Source: Desulfovibrionales bacterium (GTDB taxonomy: Bacteria; Desulfobacterota; Desulfovibrionia; Desulfovibrionales; Desulfovibrionaceae). From it: a stretch of DNA of 64,000 nucleotides. Shown here in pieces: positions 17,070 through 25,695 of the stretch; the stretch's first letter is position 1, and every line of letters begins with the position of its first letter. The DNA lies in NCBI GenBank assembly GCA_030156255.1, contig JASGMV010000002.1, positions 1 to 64,000 on the forward strand, in the 5' to 3' direction. The position numbers and the translations under genes were made by a program. The notes under the pieces are model-generated. The model worked only from the letters and a program-made list of their open reading frames with translations. It was not told the origin of the DNA and searched no databases.

Positions 17070-19073
17070 ATGAGCATCCGCCGATTCGCCTTCTGGACGC
17101 TGGCCGGAGCGGGCGGCCTGTTCGCCGTCGCGATCCTCGCCGCCGTTGCGGCGATGGCTTTGCGCATCTCTTTTGATATGGAGCCGGCCAAGCCGTTTTT
17201 GCAGGCCGTGTTGGCCCGCCAACTGGGCCGCAACGTCACCTTGAGCGGCCCCGTCACCGTGGAGCCGTCCTTTTCGCCCGTAGTGGAGGTTCAGGATGCG
17301 GCCGTGGCCTCGCCTCCGGATTTCCATGGCGCGCCTTTTGTCCGCGTCGGCCTGGTCCGGCTGGGATTCGAGGTCCTGCCGCTGCTGCACTTCAAGCTCC
17401 ACATCAACGAAATCACGGCCAGGGACATCCGGTTGAACCTGCTCGCCAAACCCGACGGACGCGTCAACTGGGCCTTTTCCCCGAGAGGGAAGGCGTCGGC
17501 GCCTGCGTCCGGGCAGGTTCATCCGCTCAAGCTATCCGGCGACTCCTTGGTGGTGCAGTCTCTTGACCTCCGGAACATTCAAGTTGCTGTCGGAGAAGGC
17601 CCCGAGGCCAAGGTCTACCGGCTGGACTCGTGCACAGGCTCCGGCCGGGCGAATAATCCATTTCGTTTGTCCATGAACGGTTCGCTGGTCGCGCAACCCT
17701 TCACCGCGGACGTCGCCATAGGCTCCCTGGCCGAGCTTTTGAAGACCCAGCGGGCGTGGATGCAGCTCGATTTCATGGTGAACGGCAACAGTCTGAAGCT
17801 TCAGGGAAACATCCAGCTTCCGGTCCGGCGGGCGGTGACCGAGGTAAACGCCACCTTTGCCAGCGAGCGACTGGACAGCCTCGACGAACTGGCCGGGGTG
17901 GACCTGCCGCCCTTGAAAAACGTTTCGGCCAGCGCGTCGGTGCGGTTTTCCAATCGCCGCGCGGAATTGAAGTCCCTGGACGCGCAGGTGGGATCAAGCC
18001 GTCTCAAAGGATCGGCCTGGGCGGAGCCCGGCGACCCGTTGCGTTTCGATGTGAACCTGGACGCCGAGATCTTGCAGCTCGATGACTTCAGAGCAGGGAA
18101 CTGGTCCGCGCTCGGAGGATCGGCCAACGCAACGCAGGCGTCCAATGCAACGGCGTCGGCCGATCAGGTCCGAGCGGAGACAGGGGCGGCGCCCGAAAAA
18201 CGGTCCAACTTGTTGAGCGAGGCGGTGCTGCATCGGCTGGCGGGGAACCTGACCGTGGAAGTGGGGCAGGTGCTGTCTGGCAAGGACAAGCTGGGCCGGG
18301 GGAGGATGAGGGTTTCGGTGGGCGGGGGGGAGTTCGCCCTCGCGCCGCTGGAGGTCGAACTGCCTGGCGGTGGGTTTGCGATGACCGCGGGACTCGGCGT
18401 GCATCACGGCGCGGCCAACGCCACGCTACGCGTGTTGGTGGACGACTTCGACATCGGCGTGTGGGCTCGCCGGGCCAAAGCGGATACGAATATGGGCGGC
18501 AAACTTAGTCTGGACGTCGTCCTGCGCACCACAGGCGCGTCGCCGCGAGACCTGATGGCCAACGCGGGCGGCCATTTCTACGTTGCGGCCAAACCCGAGA
18601 ACTTCCGGGCCGGGATCATCGATTTGTGGGCCGTGAACCTGTTCAGCGCCATCATGGACGAGGTGGACGAGGACAAGTCGCTGATCAACTGCGTCATGGC
18701 TTTTTTGCAGATGAAGGACGGGCTCATGGCCACGCGTCTCGTGGCCGTGGACACCACCAAAATGCGCGTGCTGGTGGATGGAGAGATGGATTTTTGCAAG
18801 CGTCGGTTCAGGGTCCGGGCGACCCCCCGAGCCAAGCGCCCGGAGTTCTTCAGCCTGGGAACGCCCGTGGGCGCAAGCGGAGAGTTCACGAATTTCGGCC
18901 TGGACGTGGCCGCGTGGGACGTGGTCTGGACCGTGGTCAAATTCACGGCCAGCCCGGTGGCCGTGCCCATGGAGCGGATTTTCAGCAAAAACATGCCGGC
19001 CGACGGCCAAGACCTGTGCCGTTTGAGTATGGAGCAGGCCGTGAAGGCGCTGGCCGGGGAGATAGAAAAGTAA
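17070..19073 (+). CDS. AsmA family envelope protein
   Basis: This 667-residue protein has an N-terminal membrane anchor (residues about 5-32) followed by the conserved AsmA start: PFLQAVLARQLGRNVTLSGPVTV, then the long beta-rich AsmA body. AsmA-like proteins bridge the inner and outer membrane and are implicated in lipid transport and outer-membrane assembly. The C-terminal part (residues about 470-640: GGKLSLDVVLRTTGASPRDLMANAGGHF) is the AsmA C-terminal domain. ATG 17070 has GGAGG at 17061-17065; the frame is open 29 codons further but without a ribosome site. It converges with fliI, with only 12 bp between the stops, and is probably monocistronic. Confidence 0.88.
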   Translation: MSIRRFAFWTLAGAGGLFAVAILAAVAAMALRISFDMEPAKPFLQAVLARQLGRNVTLSGPVTVEPSFSPVVEVQDAAVASPPDFHGAPFVRVGLVRLGFEVLPLLHFKLHINEITARDIRLNLLAKPDGRVNWAFSPRGKASAPASGQVHPLKLSGDSLVVQSLDLRNIQVAVGEGPEAKVYRLDSCTGSGRANNPFRLSMNGSLVAQPFTADVAIGSLAELLKTQRAWMQLDFMVNGNSLKLQGNIQLPVRRAVTEVNATFASERLDSLDELAGVDLPPLKNVSASASVRFSNRRAELKSLDAQVGSSRLKGSAWAEPGDPLRFDVNLDAEILQLDDFRAGNWSALGGSANATQASNATASADQVRAETGAAPEKRSNLLSEAVLHRLAGNLTVEVGQVLSGKDKLGRGRMRVSVGGGEFALAPLEVELPGGGFAMTAGLGVHHGAANATLRVLVDDFDIGVWARRAKADTNMGGKLSLDVVLRTTGASPRDLMANAGGHFYVAAKPENFRAGIIDLWAVNLFSAIMDEVDEDKSLINCVMAFLQMKDGLMATRLVAVDTTKMRVLVDGEMDFCKRRFRVRATPRAKRPEFFSLGTPVGASGEFTNFGLDVAAWDVVWTVVKFTASPVAVPMERIFSKNMPADGQDLCRLSMEQAVKALAGEIEK

Positions 19074-19085
19074 GCCGAAACGGCC

Positions 19086-20411
19086 CTACTGCCCCTGCGC
19101 CGCCAGTTCGTTCAACTGTTGGAAGGAGTTTTCCAGCGGCTGCTTGTCTTCGATGGCCTGCTGCAAAAAGGCGTTGATGGGGTCGATGAGGGCCAGGGCG
19201 CGGTCGATTTGCGGGTTGGAGCCCTTGGCGTAGGCGCCGATGTTGATCATGTCTTCGGAGCGTTTGTAGGTCGAGAGCAGGCGGGTCAGCACGCGGCCGG
19301 ACTGCACCGCGTCCTTGGGCGCCACGTCGCTTCGCAGACGGCTGACGCTCTTGAGCACGTCGATGCACGGATAGTGCCCCTGGTCGGCCAGCTCGCGGGT
19401 GAGCACGATGTGTCCGTCCAGGATGGAGCGCGTGGCGTCCGCGATGGGCTCGGTGAAGTCGTCCCCGTCCACCAGCACGGTGTAGACGCCGGTGATGGAG
19501 CCTTTTTTGTTCTTGCCGGCGCGCTCCAACAGTTTGGGCAGGTGCGCGAACACGCTCGGGGTGTAGCCGCCGCGGGTGGGCGGTTCGCCCGCGGCCAGGC
19601 CCACCTCGCGGCCGGCCATGGCGAAACGGGTCACGGAGTCCATCATCAACAGCACGTCCTTGCCCTTGTCGCGGAAATATTCGGCCACGGCCGTGGCCGC
19701 GTAGGCTGCGCGCATGCGGATGAGCGGGCTCTTGTCCGAGGTGGCGATGACCAGCACGCTGCGGGCCATGCCTTCTTCGCCCAACTCCCGCTGCATGAAC
19801 TCCACCACTTCGCGGCCGCGCTCGCCCACCAGGGCGATGACGTTGACGTCGGCCTTGGTGTAACGGGCCATCATGCCCATCAGGGTGGACTTGCCCACGC
19901 CGGAGCCGGCCATGATGCCCACGCGCTGGCCCTTGCCCAGGGTCAAAAGCGAGTTGATGGCGCGCACGCCAACGTCCAGCGGCTCGTTGATGCGCGGGCG
20001 CTCCAGGGGATTGGGCGGCTCGTTGAAAATCGGGGCGTAGGCCTCGGGAGCGAAGGGGCCTTTCTCGTCCAGGGGCGCCCCGAAGGCGTCCACGGCCCGG
20101 CCCAGCATGTCGGCGCTCACCGGAATCACCGGCGGGGCGGACACGTTCTTGATGAGCGACCCCGGACGGACGCCGCGCATGTCGCTGTAGGGCATGAACA
20201 GGCAGCCGCTGTCGTTGAATCCCACCACTTCGGCCGGAATGACCTCGGTTTGCCCGCGTTCGTTTTCCGCCAGCAACTCGCAGACCGAGCCCAACGGCGC
20301 GCTGACTCCGCGGCCTTCGGCGATGAGGCCCACCACCTTGGAGACCTTGCCGTAGCTCAAACAGCAGTCCATGTCCCGCAGCATGGCCGCCGGGGTTTTC
20401 AGATCAAGCAT
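19086..20411 (-). CDS. fliI: flagellum-specific ATPase of the export apparatus
   Basis: This 441-residue protein resembles F1-ATPase beta. It hydrolyses ATP at the cytoplasmic base of the flagellar type III export gate and helps unload substrates from chaperones. Walker A is GSGVGKST near residue 170, Walker B is VLLMMDSVTRFA near 255, and the family motif GEPPTRGGYTPSVFAHLPKLLERAG follows. Length is normal for FliI. The ATG at 20411 overlaps the fliH stop by 8 bp, indicating translational coupling. It is the last gene of the operon here; an AsmA gene converges directly downstream. Confidence 0.97.
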   Translation of the reverse strand: MLDLKTPAAMLRDMDCCLSYGKVSKVVGLIAEGRGVSAPLGSVCELLAENERGQTEVIPAEVVGFNDSGCLFMPYSDMRGVRPGSLIKNVSAPPVIPVSADMLGRAVDAFGAPLDEKGPFAPEAYAPIFNEPPNPLERPRINEPLDVGVRAINSLLTLGKGQRVGIMAGSGVGKSTLMGMMARYTKADVNVIALVGERGREVVEFMQRELGEEGMARSVLVIATSDKSPLIRMRAAYAATAVAEYFRDKGKDVLLMMDSVTRFAMAGREVGLAAGEPPTRGGYTPSVFAHLPKLLERAGKNKKGSITGVYTVLVDGDDFTEPIADATRSILDGHIVLTRELADQGHYPCIDVLKSVSRLRSDVAPKDAVQSGRVLTRLLSTYKRSEDMINIGAYAKGSNPQIDRALALIDPINAFLQQAIEDKQPLENSFQQLNELAAQGQ

Positions 20412-21342
20412 GGCCTTGGCCTTTGGGCTTTTGGGCTGGTTTCGCCTTTTGCTGCGGCGGGGTCTGCTTCGGCTGCTTGGCTTGCGCCGGCGGCGGTTGC
20501 GGGGCCTGCTTCGGTTGAGGCTGCGGCGGTTGCTGCGGCGTCGGGGAAGGCTGCTGTTGCTGCGGTTTGGCCTGGGCCTGTTCCTGGGGTTTGGGCTGTT
20601 GGCGCTCCACGCTTCGGGCCGAGGCCATGAGCTGGTCGAAGACCGCGGCCACGGACTGGAGGCGGGCGTCGAGGGTGTTGTTCACCATGCCCACGCCGCT
20701 ATCCAGGATCACGCCGCCTTGCTGCACGGCCTTGTCCGCGCGGATTCTCCAGTTTTCGAGGTCCGGATGGTCTTGCCGGGCCTGGCGCAGCAGTTCGTCC
20801 AAAAGCTCCTGGTCGTCCGGGGAGCAGCGCACGGTCAATTCGCGCCGGGAGTCGATGCGCTCCAGCGCCTCCTCCAGCAGACGGCCGGTGACGTCCGCGC
20901 GTTCCTGCTCCATGGCTTGGCCGATGAGTTTGTTCACGGCCAGATTGATGAGACCGACGATTTCTTGACGCTGCTGGGAGAACAAGGTGCGTCCCTGGGA
21001 CTGCAGGGAGGCCAGGGCGTCGCCAAATTGCTGGGAGACGCTGGCCAAGGCCTGGTCCAGCTCGGCCTGGGCCTGCTGCAAGCCTTCCTGGTAGCCCCGG
21101 TCATGGGCGTCAGCCTTGATCTGCTCGGCCTCGGCCTGGGCCTGGACCAGCAGGTCCTTGGCCATGGACTGGGCCCGGGCGCGCACCCGGCGCATCAACT
21201 CCTCGCCGGCCGAGTCGTCCCAGGAGAGCCGTTTCTTGCCCTCCATTTCCTGGAGGGTCATCTGGTCCGGGCCCGGCGTGTCCACGCCCATAATCACTTT
21301 GCCTGTGAAGTATTTCTGTTCGGCCGCATCAGATGAAGACAT
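20404..21342 (-). CDS. fliH: FliH, regulator of the export ATPase, with long Pro/Gln tail
   Basis: This 312-residue protein is the FliH stator-like partner that binds FliI and docks it to the export gate and FliN. Residues about 50-140 form a long Gln/Ala-rich helix (QAQAEAEQIKADAHDRGYQEGLQQAQ), with the canonical FliH C-terminal domain at about 145-245. The protein then carries an unusual tail of about 65 residues made almost only of Pro, Gln, Lys and Ala (QEQAQAKPQQQQPSPTPQQ). FliH normally ends at the FliI-binding domain. The start at 21342 lies inside the end of fliG (14-bp overlap). Confidence 0.9.
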   Translation of the reverse strand: MSSSDAAEQKYFTGKVIMGVDTPGPDQMTLQEMEGKKRLSWDDSAGEELMRRVRARAQSMAKDLLVQAQAEAEQIKADAHDRGYQEGLQQAQAELDQALASVSQQFGDALASLQSQGRTLFSQQRQEIVGLINLAVNKLIGQAMEQERADVTGRLLEEALERIDSRRELTVRCSPDDQELLDELLRQARQDHPDLENWRIRADKAVQQGGVILDSGVGMVNNTLDARLQSVAAVFDQLMASARSVERQQPKPQEQAQAKPQQQQPSPTPQQPPQPQPKQAPQPPPAQAKQPKQTPPQQKAKPAQKPKGQGHA

Positions 21343-22330
21343 CGCCGGCTCCTCTGCTGATCATGATCCGTCCTTCGCCTTCGAGCCTGCGGACCACGCG
21401 CACGATGGACTGCTGGGCGCCCTCCACCTCGGAGAGCTTCACCGGCCCCATGATCTCCAGGTCTTCCCGGATCATGTTGGCGGCGCGTTCGGACAGGTTG
21501 CGGAAGAACTTGTCCTTGAGTTCGTCCGAGGCGCCCTTGAGGGCCGTCGTGAGCTCCTCGTTGGAGACTTCCTTGAGCAGTTCGCGGATGGCGCGGTCGT
21601 CCAGGGCCTTGATGTCCTCGAACACGAACATGAGGTTGCGGATTTCTTCCGCCATCTGGCTGGATTCCTCTTCGATTTCCGAGAGGACTTCCTCTTCGGT
21701 GGCCCGATCCACGGCGTTGAGGATTTCGGCCACGGACCCCACGCCGCCGACCTTTTTGCCTTCCTTGCCGCCCATGGCGATGAGCTGGTTTTGCAGAACC
21801 TTGTCCACTTCCATGAGCATGTCTTCGGCCACGGCTTCGAGCTTGGCCAGGCGCATGAGCACTTCGGCCCGGACGCCGGCCGGAAGGTTCTGGATGAGTT
21901 CCGCGGCTTGGTCGGGGTGCAGGTGCCCCAGGATGAGGGCCAGGGTTTGCGGGTGCTCGTTGCGCAGGATCTGGGCCAGGATGCGCGGCGAGACGTTTTC
22001 CAGCTCCTGGAACGGCTGGGGGCCGGAGTCCAGGTCCAGCATGTCCATGATGTACTTGGCCGTGTCGCCGTCCAGACTGCGGGTCAGAATGCGTTTGACC
22101 TGCTCCGGGCCGCCCATGAGCATTTCGTGCCCGTAGGCTAGGGTTTCGTTGTACTCCTTGAGAACTTCCTCCACCGTCTCCTTGGGCACGGACTCCATGT
22201 CGAGCATGGCCTTGGAGACTTCCGCGATCTCGTTGCGCTCCATGCGCTTGAAGACCTCGGTGGTGAACTTCTCGCCGAGGGCGAGGAGCACGATGGCCGT
22301 CTTGTGCGGCCCCGTGAGCTGGTTGGACAC
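21329..22330 (-). CDS. fliG: flagellar motor switch protein FliG
   Basis: This 333-residue C-ring protein couples stator torque to rotation and controls switching with FliM and FliN. The N-terminal domain binds FliF (LTGPHKTAIVLLALGEKFTTEVFKRM), the middle domain carries the EHPQTLALILGHL motif, and the C-terminal domain holds charged residues that meet MotA (DDRAIRELLKEVSNEELTTALKG, then NLSERAANMIREDLE). It starts at GTG 22330, directly abutting the fliF stop codon, with GGAGG inside the fliF end. Family length is normal. Confidence 0.97.
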   Translation of the reverse strand: MSNQLTGPHKTAIVLLALGEKFTTEVFKRMERNEIAEVSKAMLDMESVPKETVEEVLKEYNETLAYGHEMLMGGPEQVKRILTRSLDGDTAKYIMDMLDLDSGPQPFQELENVSPRILAQILRNEHPQTLALILGHLHPDQAAELIQNLPAGVRAEVLMRLAKLEAVAEDMLMEVDKVLQNQLIAMGGKEGKKVGGVGSVAEILNAVDRATEEEVLSEIEEESSQMAEEIRNLMFVFEDIKALDDRAIRELLKEVSNEELTTALKGASDELKDKFFRNLSERAANMIREDLEIMGPVKLSEVEGAQQSIVRVVRRLEGEGRIMISRGAGDVFI

Positions 22331-23935
22331 CTATGCGGCCTCCTGCTTGAGCCAGTTTTTGAGAATCTGGACAGCCTGGTCCATGTTTTTCTCCGAGAGC
22401 TGCATGGCTTGCGCCTTGGCGTTCTCCAACCGGCGGGCCGCGTCCAGGGTCTCTTCGTCGATCTCGGATTCGGCCAGCGCCAGGCGCTCTTCGGCCTCGG
22501 GCAAACTGGTCATCTCTTCGATTTCGTGTTCTGCGACCCGCGGCCGGATCAGGGCCATGACCACCGGTCGGACCACCAGGATCAGGAAGAGGAAGATCAG
22601 GATGCCGTTCAGGAAGGGCTTGCCCAGGCGCTGCATGTACTCCATGATGGTCTGGAGCAGGCCCTGCTCGCCGTAGAAGTCCGGCGGGCCGAAGGAAATG
22701 GTGCTCACCTCGATGCTGTCGCCGCGGGATTCGTCAAAGCCCACCGCGTTCTTCACCAACTCCTTGATCTTGTTCAGCTCTTCCGCAGACCTCGGCGTGA
22801 ACGTGGACTCGCCGGTCTTCTCGTCGACATTGTATGTCCCGTCCACAATAACCGCGACGCTCATGCGTTGCAACTCTCCAACCGGAACCAGGACCTCCTG
22901 CGTCTCTTTGTTGATCTCGTAGTTGGTGGTCCGGGTCGCCCTGTTGGACTTTTGGTCCGTGTTGGTGCCGCCGTTGAATCCGTCGCCGCGGAAGTTGGCC
23001 TCGGGCACGGCGCCGTTGGCGTTGGCCTGGCTGTCCGTGTTCTCTTCGGAGCGCATTTCGCTGCGCACCACCTGGCTGTCAGGGTCGTACAGCTCCCGCT
23101 TGATGGTCTTCTGGCTGAAGTCCAGGTCGGTGTTCACCCGGGCGATGATGTTGTCCGCGCCCACCACCGGCATCAACAGCTCGGTGATGCGCCGCTCCAT
23201 CTTGCGTTGCAGTTCGGTCTTGTACTCCAACTGGTCGGAACTCATGCCCAGGACGGAGCCTTCCTCCTCCGGCTGGTAGAGGATCTGCCCCTTGGTGTCG
23301 GCGATGGTGATCCGCGAGGGCTCCAGGCCCTCCACGGCGAGCGCCACCAGATTGACGATGCCCTTGAGCTGCTTGGGCTCCAGCTTTTGGCCGTCCTTGA
23401 GCATCAGCACCACGGAGGCCGAGGGCTTCATCTGCTCCTCGATGAACAGGCTTTTGGCCGGAATGACCAGATGCACGCGGCAGCGGTCGACCTGGGGAAA
23501 TTCACTGATGGTCCGCGATAGTTCGCCTTGCAGGGCGCGCTGATAATTGATGCGCTGCACGAAGTCCGTTTCTCCGATTTTGATCTGGTCGAAGAGCTCG
23601 AACCCGACGCCCTGGCCGTGAAGCTCTCCTTCGCCGGCCACGCTCAGGCGCAGTTTGTAGACCTGGTCCGCAGGCACCATCACGGTCTTGCCGTTGTCCT
23701 CCAGCTTGTAAGGAACCTTCTGCGAATCCAGGAGTTGGACCACGCGGCTGGCGTCTTCGGGATAAAGATTGGAATAGAGGACCCTGTAGTCCGGGCGGTT
23801 GAGCCAATAGACCATCAGGATGAAGGCGAGGGTCACGGCTACGGAGAGGCCCGCGATGAGAATGCGCTGTGAGGCGGTGCGCTTGGCCCAGTAGGAAGTC
23901 GTCTTTTCCCAGAAATTTTTGAAGAACGACGGCAT
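22331..23935 (-). CDS. fliF: flagellar MS-ring protein FliF
   Basis: This 534-residue inner-membrane protein assembles the MS ring on which the export gate and C ring form. TM1 lies at residues about 25-47 (LIAGLSVAVTLAFILMVYWLN), followed by the periplasmic ring-building domains (VLYSNLYPEDASRVVQLLDSQ, then ISEFPQVDRCRVHLVIP). TM2 lies at about 428-450 (GILIFLFLILVVRPVVMAL). The cytoplasmic C-terminus that binds FliG is present. The ATG has an AGGAGA site. Length and layout are normal. It is 43 bp downstream of fliE. Confidence 0.97.
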   Translation of the reverse strand: MPSFFKNFWEKTTSYWAKRTASQRILIAGLSVAVTLAFILMVYWLNRPDYRVLYSNLYPEDASRVVQLLDSQKVPYKLEDNGKTVMVPADQVYKLRLSVAGEGELHGQGVGFELFDQIKIGETDFVQRINYQRALQGELSRTISEFPQVDRCRVHLVIPAKSLFIEEQMKPSASVVLMLKDGQKLEPKQLKGIVNLVALAVEGLEPSRITIADTKGQILYQPEEEGSVLGMSSDQLEYKTELQRKMERRITELLMPVVGADNIIARVNTDLDFSQKTIKRELYDPDSQVVRSEMRSEENTDSQANANGAVPEANFRGDGFNGGTNTDQKSNRATRTTNYEINKETQEVLVPVGELQRMSVAVIVDGTYNVDEKTGESTFTPRSAEELNKIKELVKNAVGFDESRGDSIEVSTISFGPPDFYGEQGLLQTIMEYMQRLGKPFLNGILIFLFLILVVRPVVMALIRPRVAEHEIEEMTSLPEAEERLALAESEIDEETLDAARRLENAKAQAMQLSEKNMDQAVQILKNWLKQEAA

Positions 23936-23978
23936 GGCTCAGTCTCCTGGTGATGGAGGTGGTTGCTGGTTGCTGCGG

Positions 23979-24305
23979 CTAAATGGACATGTTCATGACT
24001 TCTTTGTACGCGGACATCACTTTGGTGCGTACGGCGGAAGTCATGGACATGGCGACGCTCGCCTTTTGCATGGAGATCATCAATTCGTGGACGTTCTGCG
24101 TCTTGCCGGCGGCGAAGGACTTGATCATGTCCTCGGACTCGTGCTTCTGGTCGTTGACCGCCTTCAGCGAAGACTTGATGGTGGTGGCGAAGGAGTTCTC
24201 CTGAGGCTGGTCGGCCTTGGTTCGCTCCGCAAGGGTTTGGTTGAATTCTTGCTTGAACTGGGCGGCCCTCTGGTAGGCCTGCATGGCGATGCTGTTGACG
24301 GGCAT
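23979..24305 (-). CDS. fliE: flagellar hook-basal body protein FliE
   Basis: This 108-residue protein is the small adaptor joining the MS ring to the proximal rod. The conserved C-terminal pattern is seen (VNDQKHESEDMIKSFAAGKTQNVHELMISMQKA, then VRTKVMSAYKEVMNMSI). It has no cleavable signal, as expected for a substrate of flagellar type III export. The start has an AGGAG site and lies 25 bp after flgC. Confidence 0.95.
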   Translation of the reverse strand: MPVNSIAMQAYQRAAQFKQEFNQTLAERTKADQPQENSFATTIKSSLKAVNDQKHESEDMIKSFAAGKTQNVHELMISMQKASVAMSMTSAVRTKVMSAYKEVMNMSI

Positions 24306-24330
24306 GGCTGCTGCTCCTGTTGTTTACCGG

Positions 24331-24768
24331 CTATCTTCCGATGGCCAGGGCCTTGTCGAACATCGTTTTGACGGATTGGATGGACTGGGCGTTGGCTTCG
24401 TAGGAGCGTTGCGCCACGATCATGTTGGTCATCTCCTCCACCACGTTGATGTCGGGGTAGAGGACGTAGCCGTTTTCATTGGCGTCCGGATTGCCGGGCT
24501 CGTAAACTTCCTTGAACGGGCGGTCGTCCGAAACGATCCGCTTGACGGACACGCCGGTGAGATCCCTGTTCTTTTGGTCCCACATGGCCTTGTCGAAGGG
24601 CGAGTAGACCTGCTCGGCCTTCATGGCCACGGATTTGCGGACGTAGGGTCCGCCTTCCATGGTCTCGGTGGTTTTGGCGTTGGCCAGGTTCATGGAGACG
24701 ACGTTCATGTACGTCCGGTACGACGAGAGGCCCGAGGCCCCGATGTCCAATGCGCTCATGAAGTCCAT
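24331..24768 (-). CDS. flgC: flagellar proximal rod protein FlgC
   Basis: This 145-residue rod protein starts with the flagellar rod motif ALDIGASGLSSYRTYMNVVSMNLANAKTTE (ANxxT type) and ends with the conserved VVEEMTNMIVAQRSYEANAQSIQSVKTMFDKAL helix. Both ends form the coiled coil typical of rod and hook proteins. The start ATG overlaps the flgB stop (TAATG), so translation is coupled. Length is normal. Confidence 0.97.
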   Translation of the reverse strand: MDFMSALDIGASGLSSYRTYMNVVSMNLANAKTTETMEGGPYVRKSVAMKAEQVYSPFDKAMWDQKNRDLTGVSVKRIVSDDRPFKEVYEPGNPDANENGYVLYPDINVVEEMTNMIVAQRSYEANAQSIQSVKTMFDKALAIGR

Positions 24769-25178
24769 TATTGCTTGCCCTCCGAGATGACTTTCTCAAG
24801 ACCCGTGAAACTCTTGCCGATGACCTGGGTCAGGGCGTTGTACATCATGGCGTTCTTGGCCATCCGCGTGACTTCCTTGTCCATGTCCACGGTGTCCTGG
24901 CCATAGACGTAACGGGGTTCGAAGGGGTGTTCCTCTTCTCCCTCGAAGGTCGCCGCGTCGAACTTCGACGGCATGTGCCCCTGCTCGGTGCGGGCCATCT
25001 TGCCGTTCATGTCCATGTTGAGGGCGCCTTGCAGTTCTTTTTCGAACTCGAGCCGAACCGGCTTGTAGTCCGGAGTGTTGACGTTGGCGATGTTGGACAT
25101 GACAACATTCTGACGCTCCAGGCGCAGATCCAACACCTTGGCGGTGATTTCGATGTGGCTGTCGAAGAGTCCGCTCAT
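24768..25178 (-). CDS. flgB: flagellar proximal rod protein FlgB
   Basis: This 136-residue rod protein contains LDLRLERQNVVMSNIANVNTPDYKP (residues about 16-41), the rod/hook N-terminal motif, and the C-terminal EVTRMAKNAMMYNALTQVIGK helix. The frame is open 31 codons further upstream, but ATG 25178 has a strong AAGGAGG site and the standard FlgB N-terminus. It is the first gene of the operon, about 75 bp downstream of a sigma-54-type promoter. Confidence 0.96.
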   Translation of the reverse strand: MSGLFDSHIEITAKVLDLRLERQNVVMSNIANVNTPDYKPVRLEFEKELQGALNMDMNGKMARTEQGHMPSKFDAATFEGEEEHPFEPRYVYGQDTVDMDKEVTRMAKNAMMYNALTQVIGKSFTGLEKVISEGKQ

Positions 25179-25254
25179 GCCCTTGCCTCCTTGACTTTGC
25201 GTGTCTTGCTGTTCGTTTCCCGCCGGATCGGCCCGACGAGCTCGATGCAAGCTA

Positions 25255-25270
25255 AGCAACTCGCGTTCCA
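25255..25270 (-). promoter_or_regulatory. sigma-54 promoter of the flgB operon
   Basis: The minus strand reads TGGAACGCGAGTTGCT, one base off the consensus TGGCACG-N4-TTGCW, with the invariant GG and GC exactly 10 bp apart. The -12 GC lies about 77 bp upstream of the flgB ATG. Dependence on sigma-54 is well known for flagellar operons in many bacteria. Confidence 0.75.
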
Positions 25271-25547
25271 ATTAAATAACTTATTGATTTTTAATGCTAT
25301 ATTTTTGAGCAAAGAATGTTGCGCGGACTTCCCGACGCTACGGGGAGGGGAAGACTTATTTTTCGAGGCGGCGAGCCTCGTCGGGCCGGGGGTGAAAAAT
25401 TTCCGGGAGCGGGGTGGATGGTCGGCGCGGGCCAGGCGCAAAGAGGAACGGATTTCCCCGCCTTTCGCGGTCGCTGGCAAAAGCTTGTAGAAATATTCCT
25501 ATTTATTTTAGCATGTTATTTTAAATATAATGCCGTTTTGACGGTCT

Positions 25548-25563
25548 TGGCAAGTATCCTGCA
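25548..25563 (+). promoter_or_regulatory. sigma-54-like promoter of the TPR operon
   Basis: The plus strand reads TGGCAAGTATCCTGCA, with GG and GC 10 bp apart and two mismatches to TGGCACG-N4-TTGCW. It lies about 133 bp upstream of the TPR gene start. The invariant dinucleotides are present, but a single site by eye needs testing. Confidence 0.5.
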
Positions 25564-25695
25564 TGGGCGAAGTCGTAGACATAGCTGCGGACCTGGCTCT
25601 GACGTATTTGCGGAGCGCCGCGGCTCAAGCGGCCGGAATTCGCCGGCGTAAGATTTCACCGGAGCGAGTCCGGGAAAAGGAGATCGGAGGGGATC

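Larger units (their letters stand above)
25179..25695. other. divergent control region between flagellar and TPR operons
   Basis: A 517-bp region with two AT-rich patches (about 25271-25315 and 25495-25535) around a GC-rich core. It contains two sigma-54-like elements pointing outward (25255-25270 minus, 25548-25563 plus). No supportable gene is present. Confidence 0.6.
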
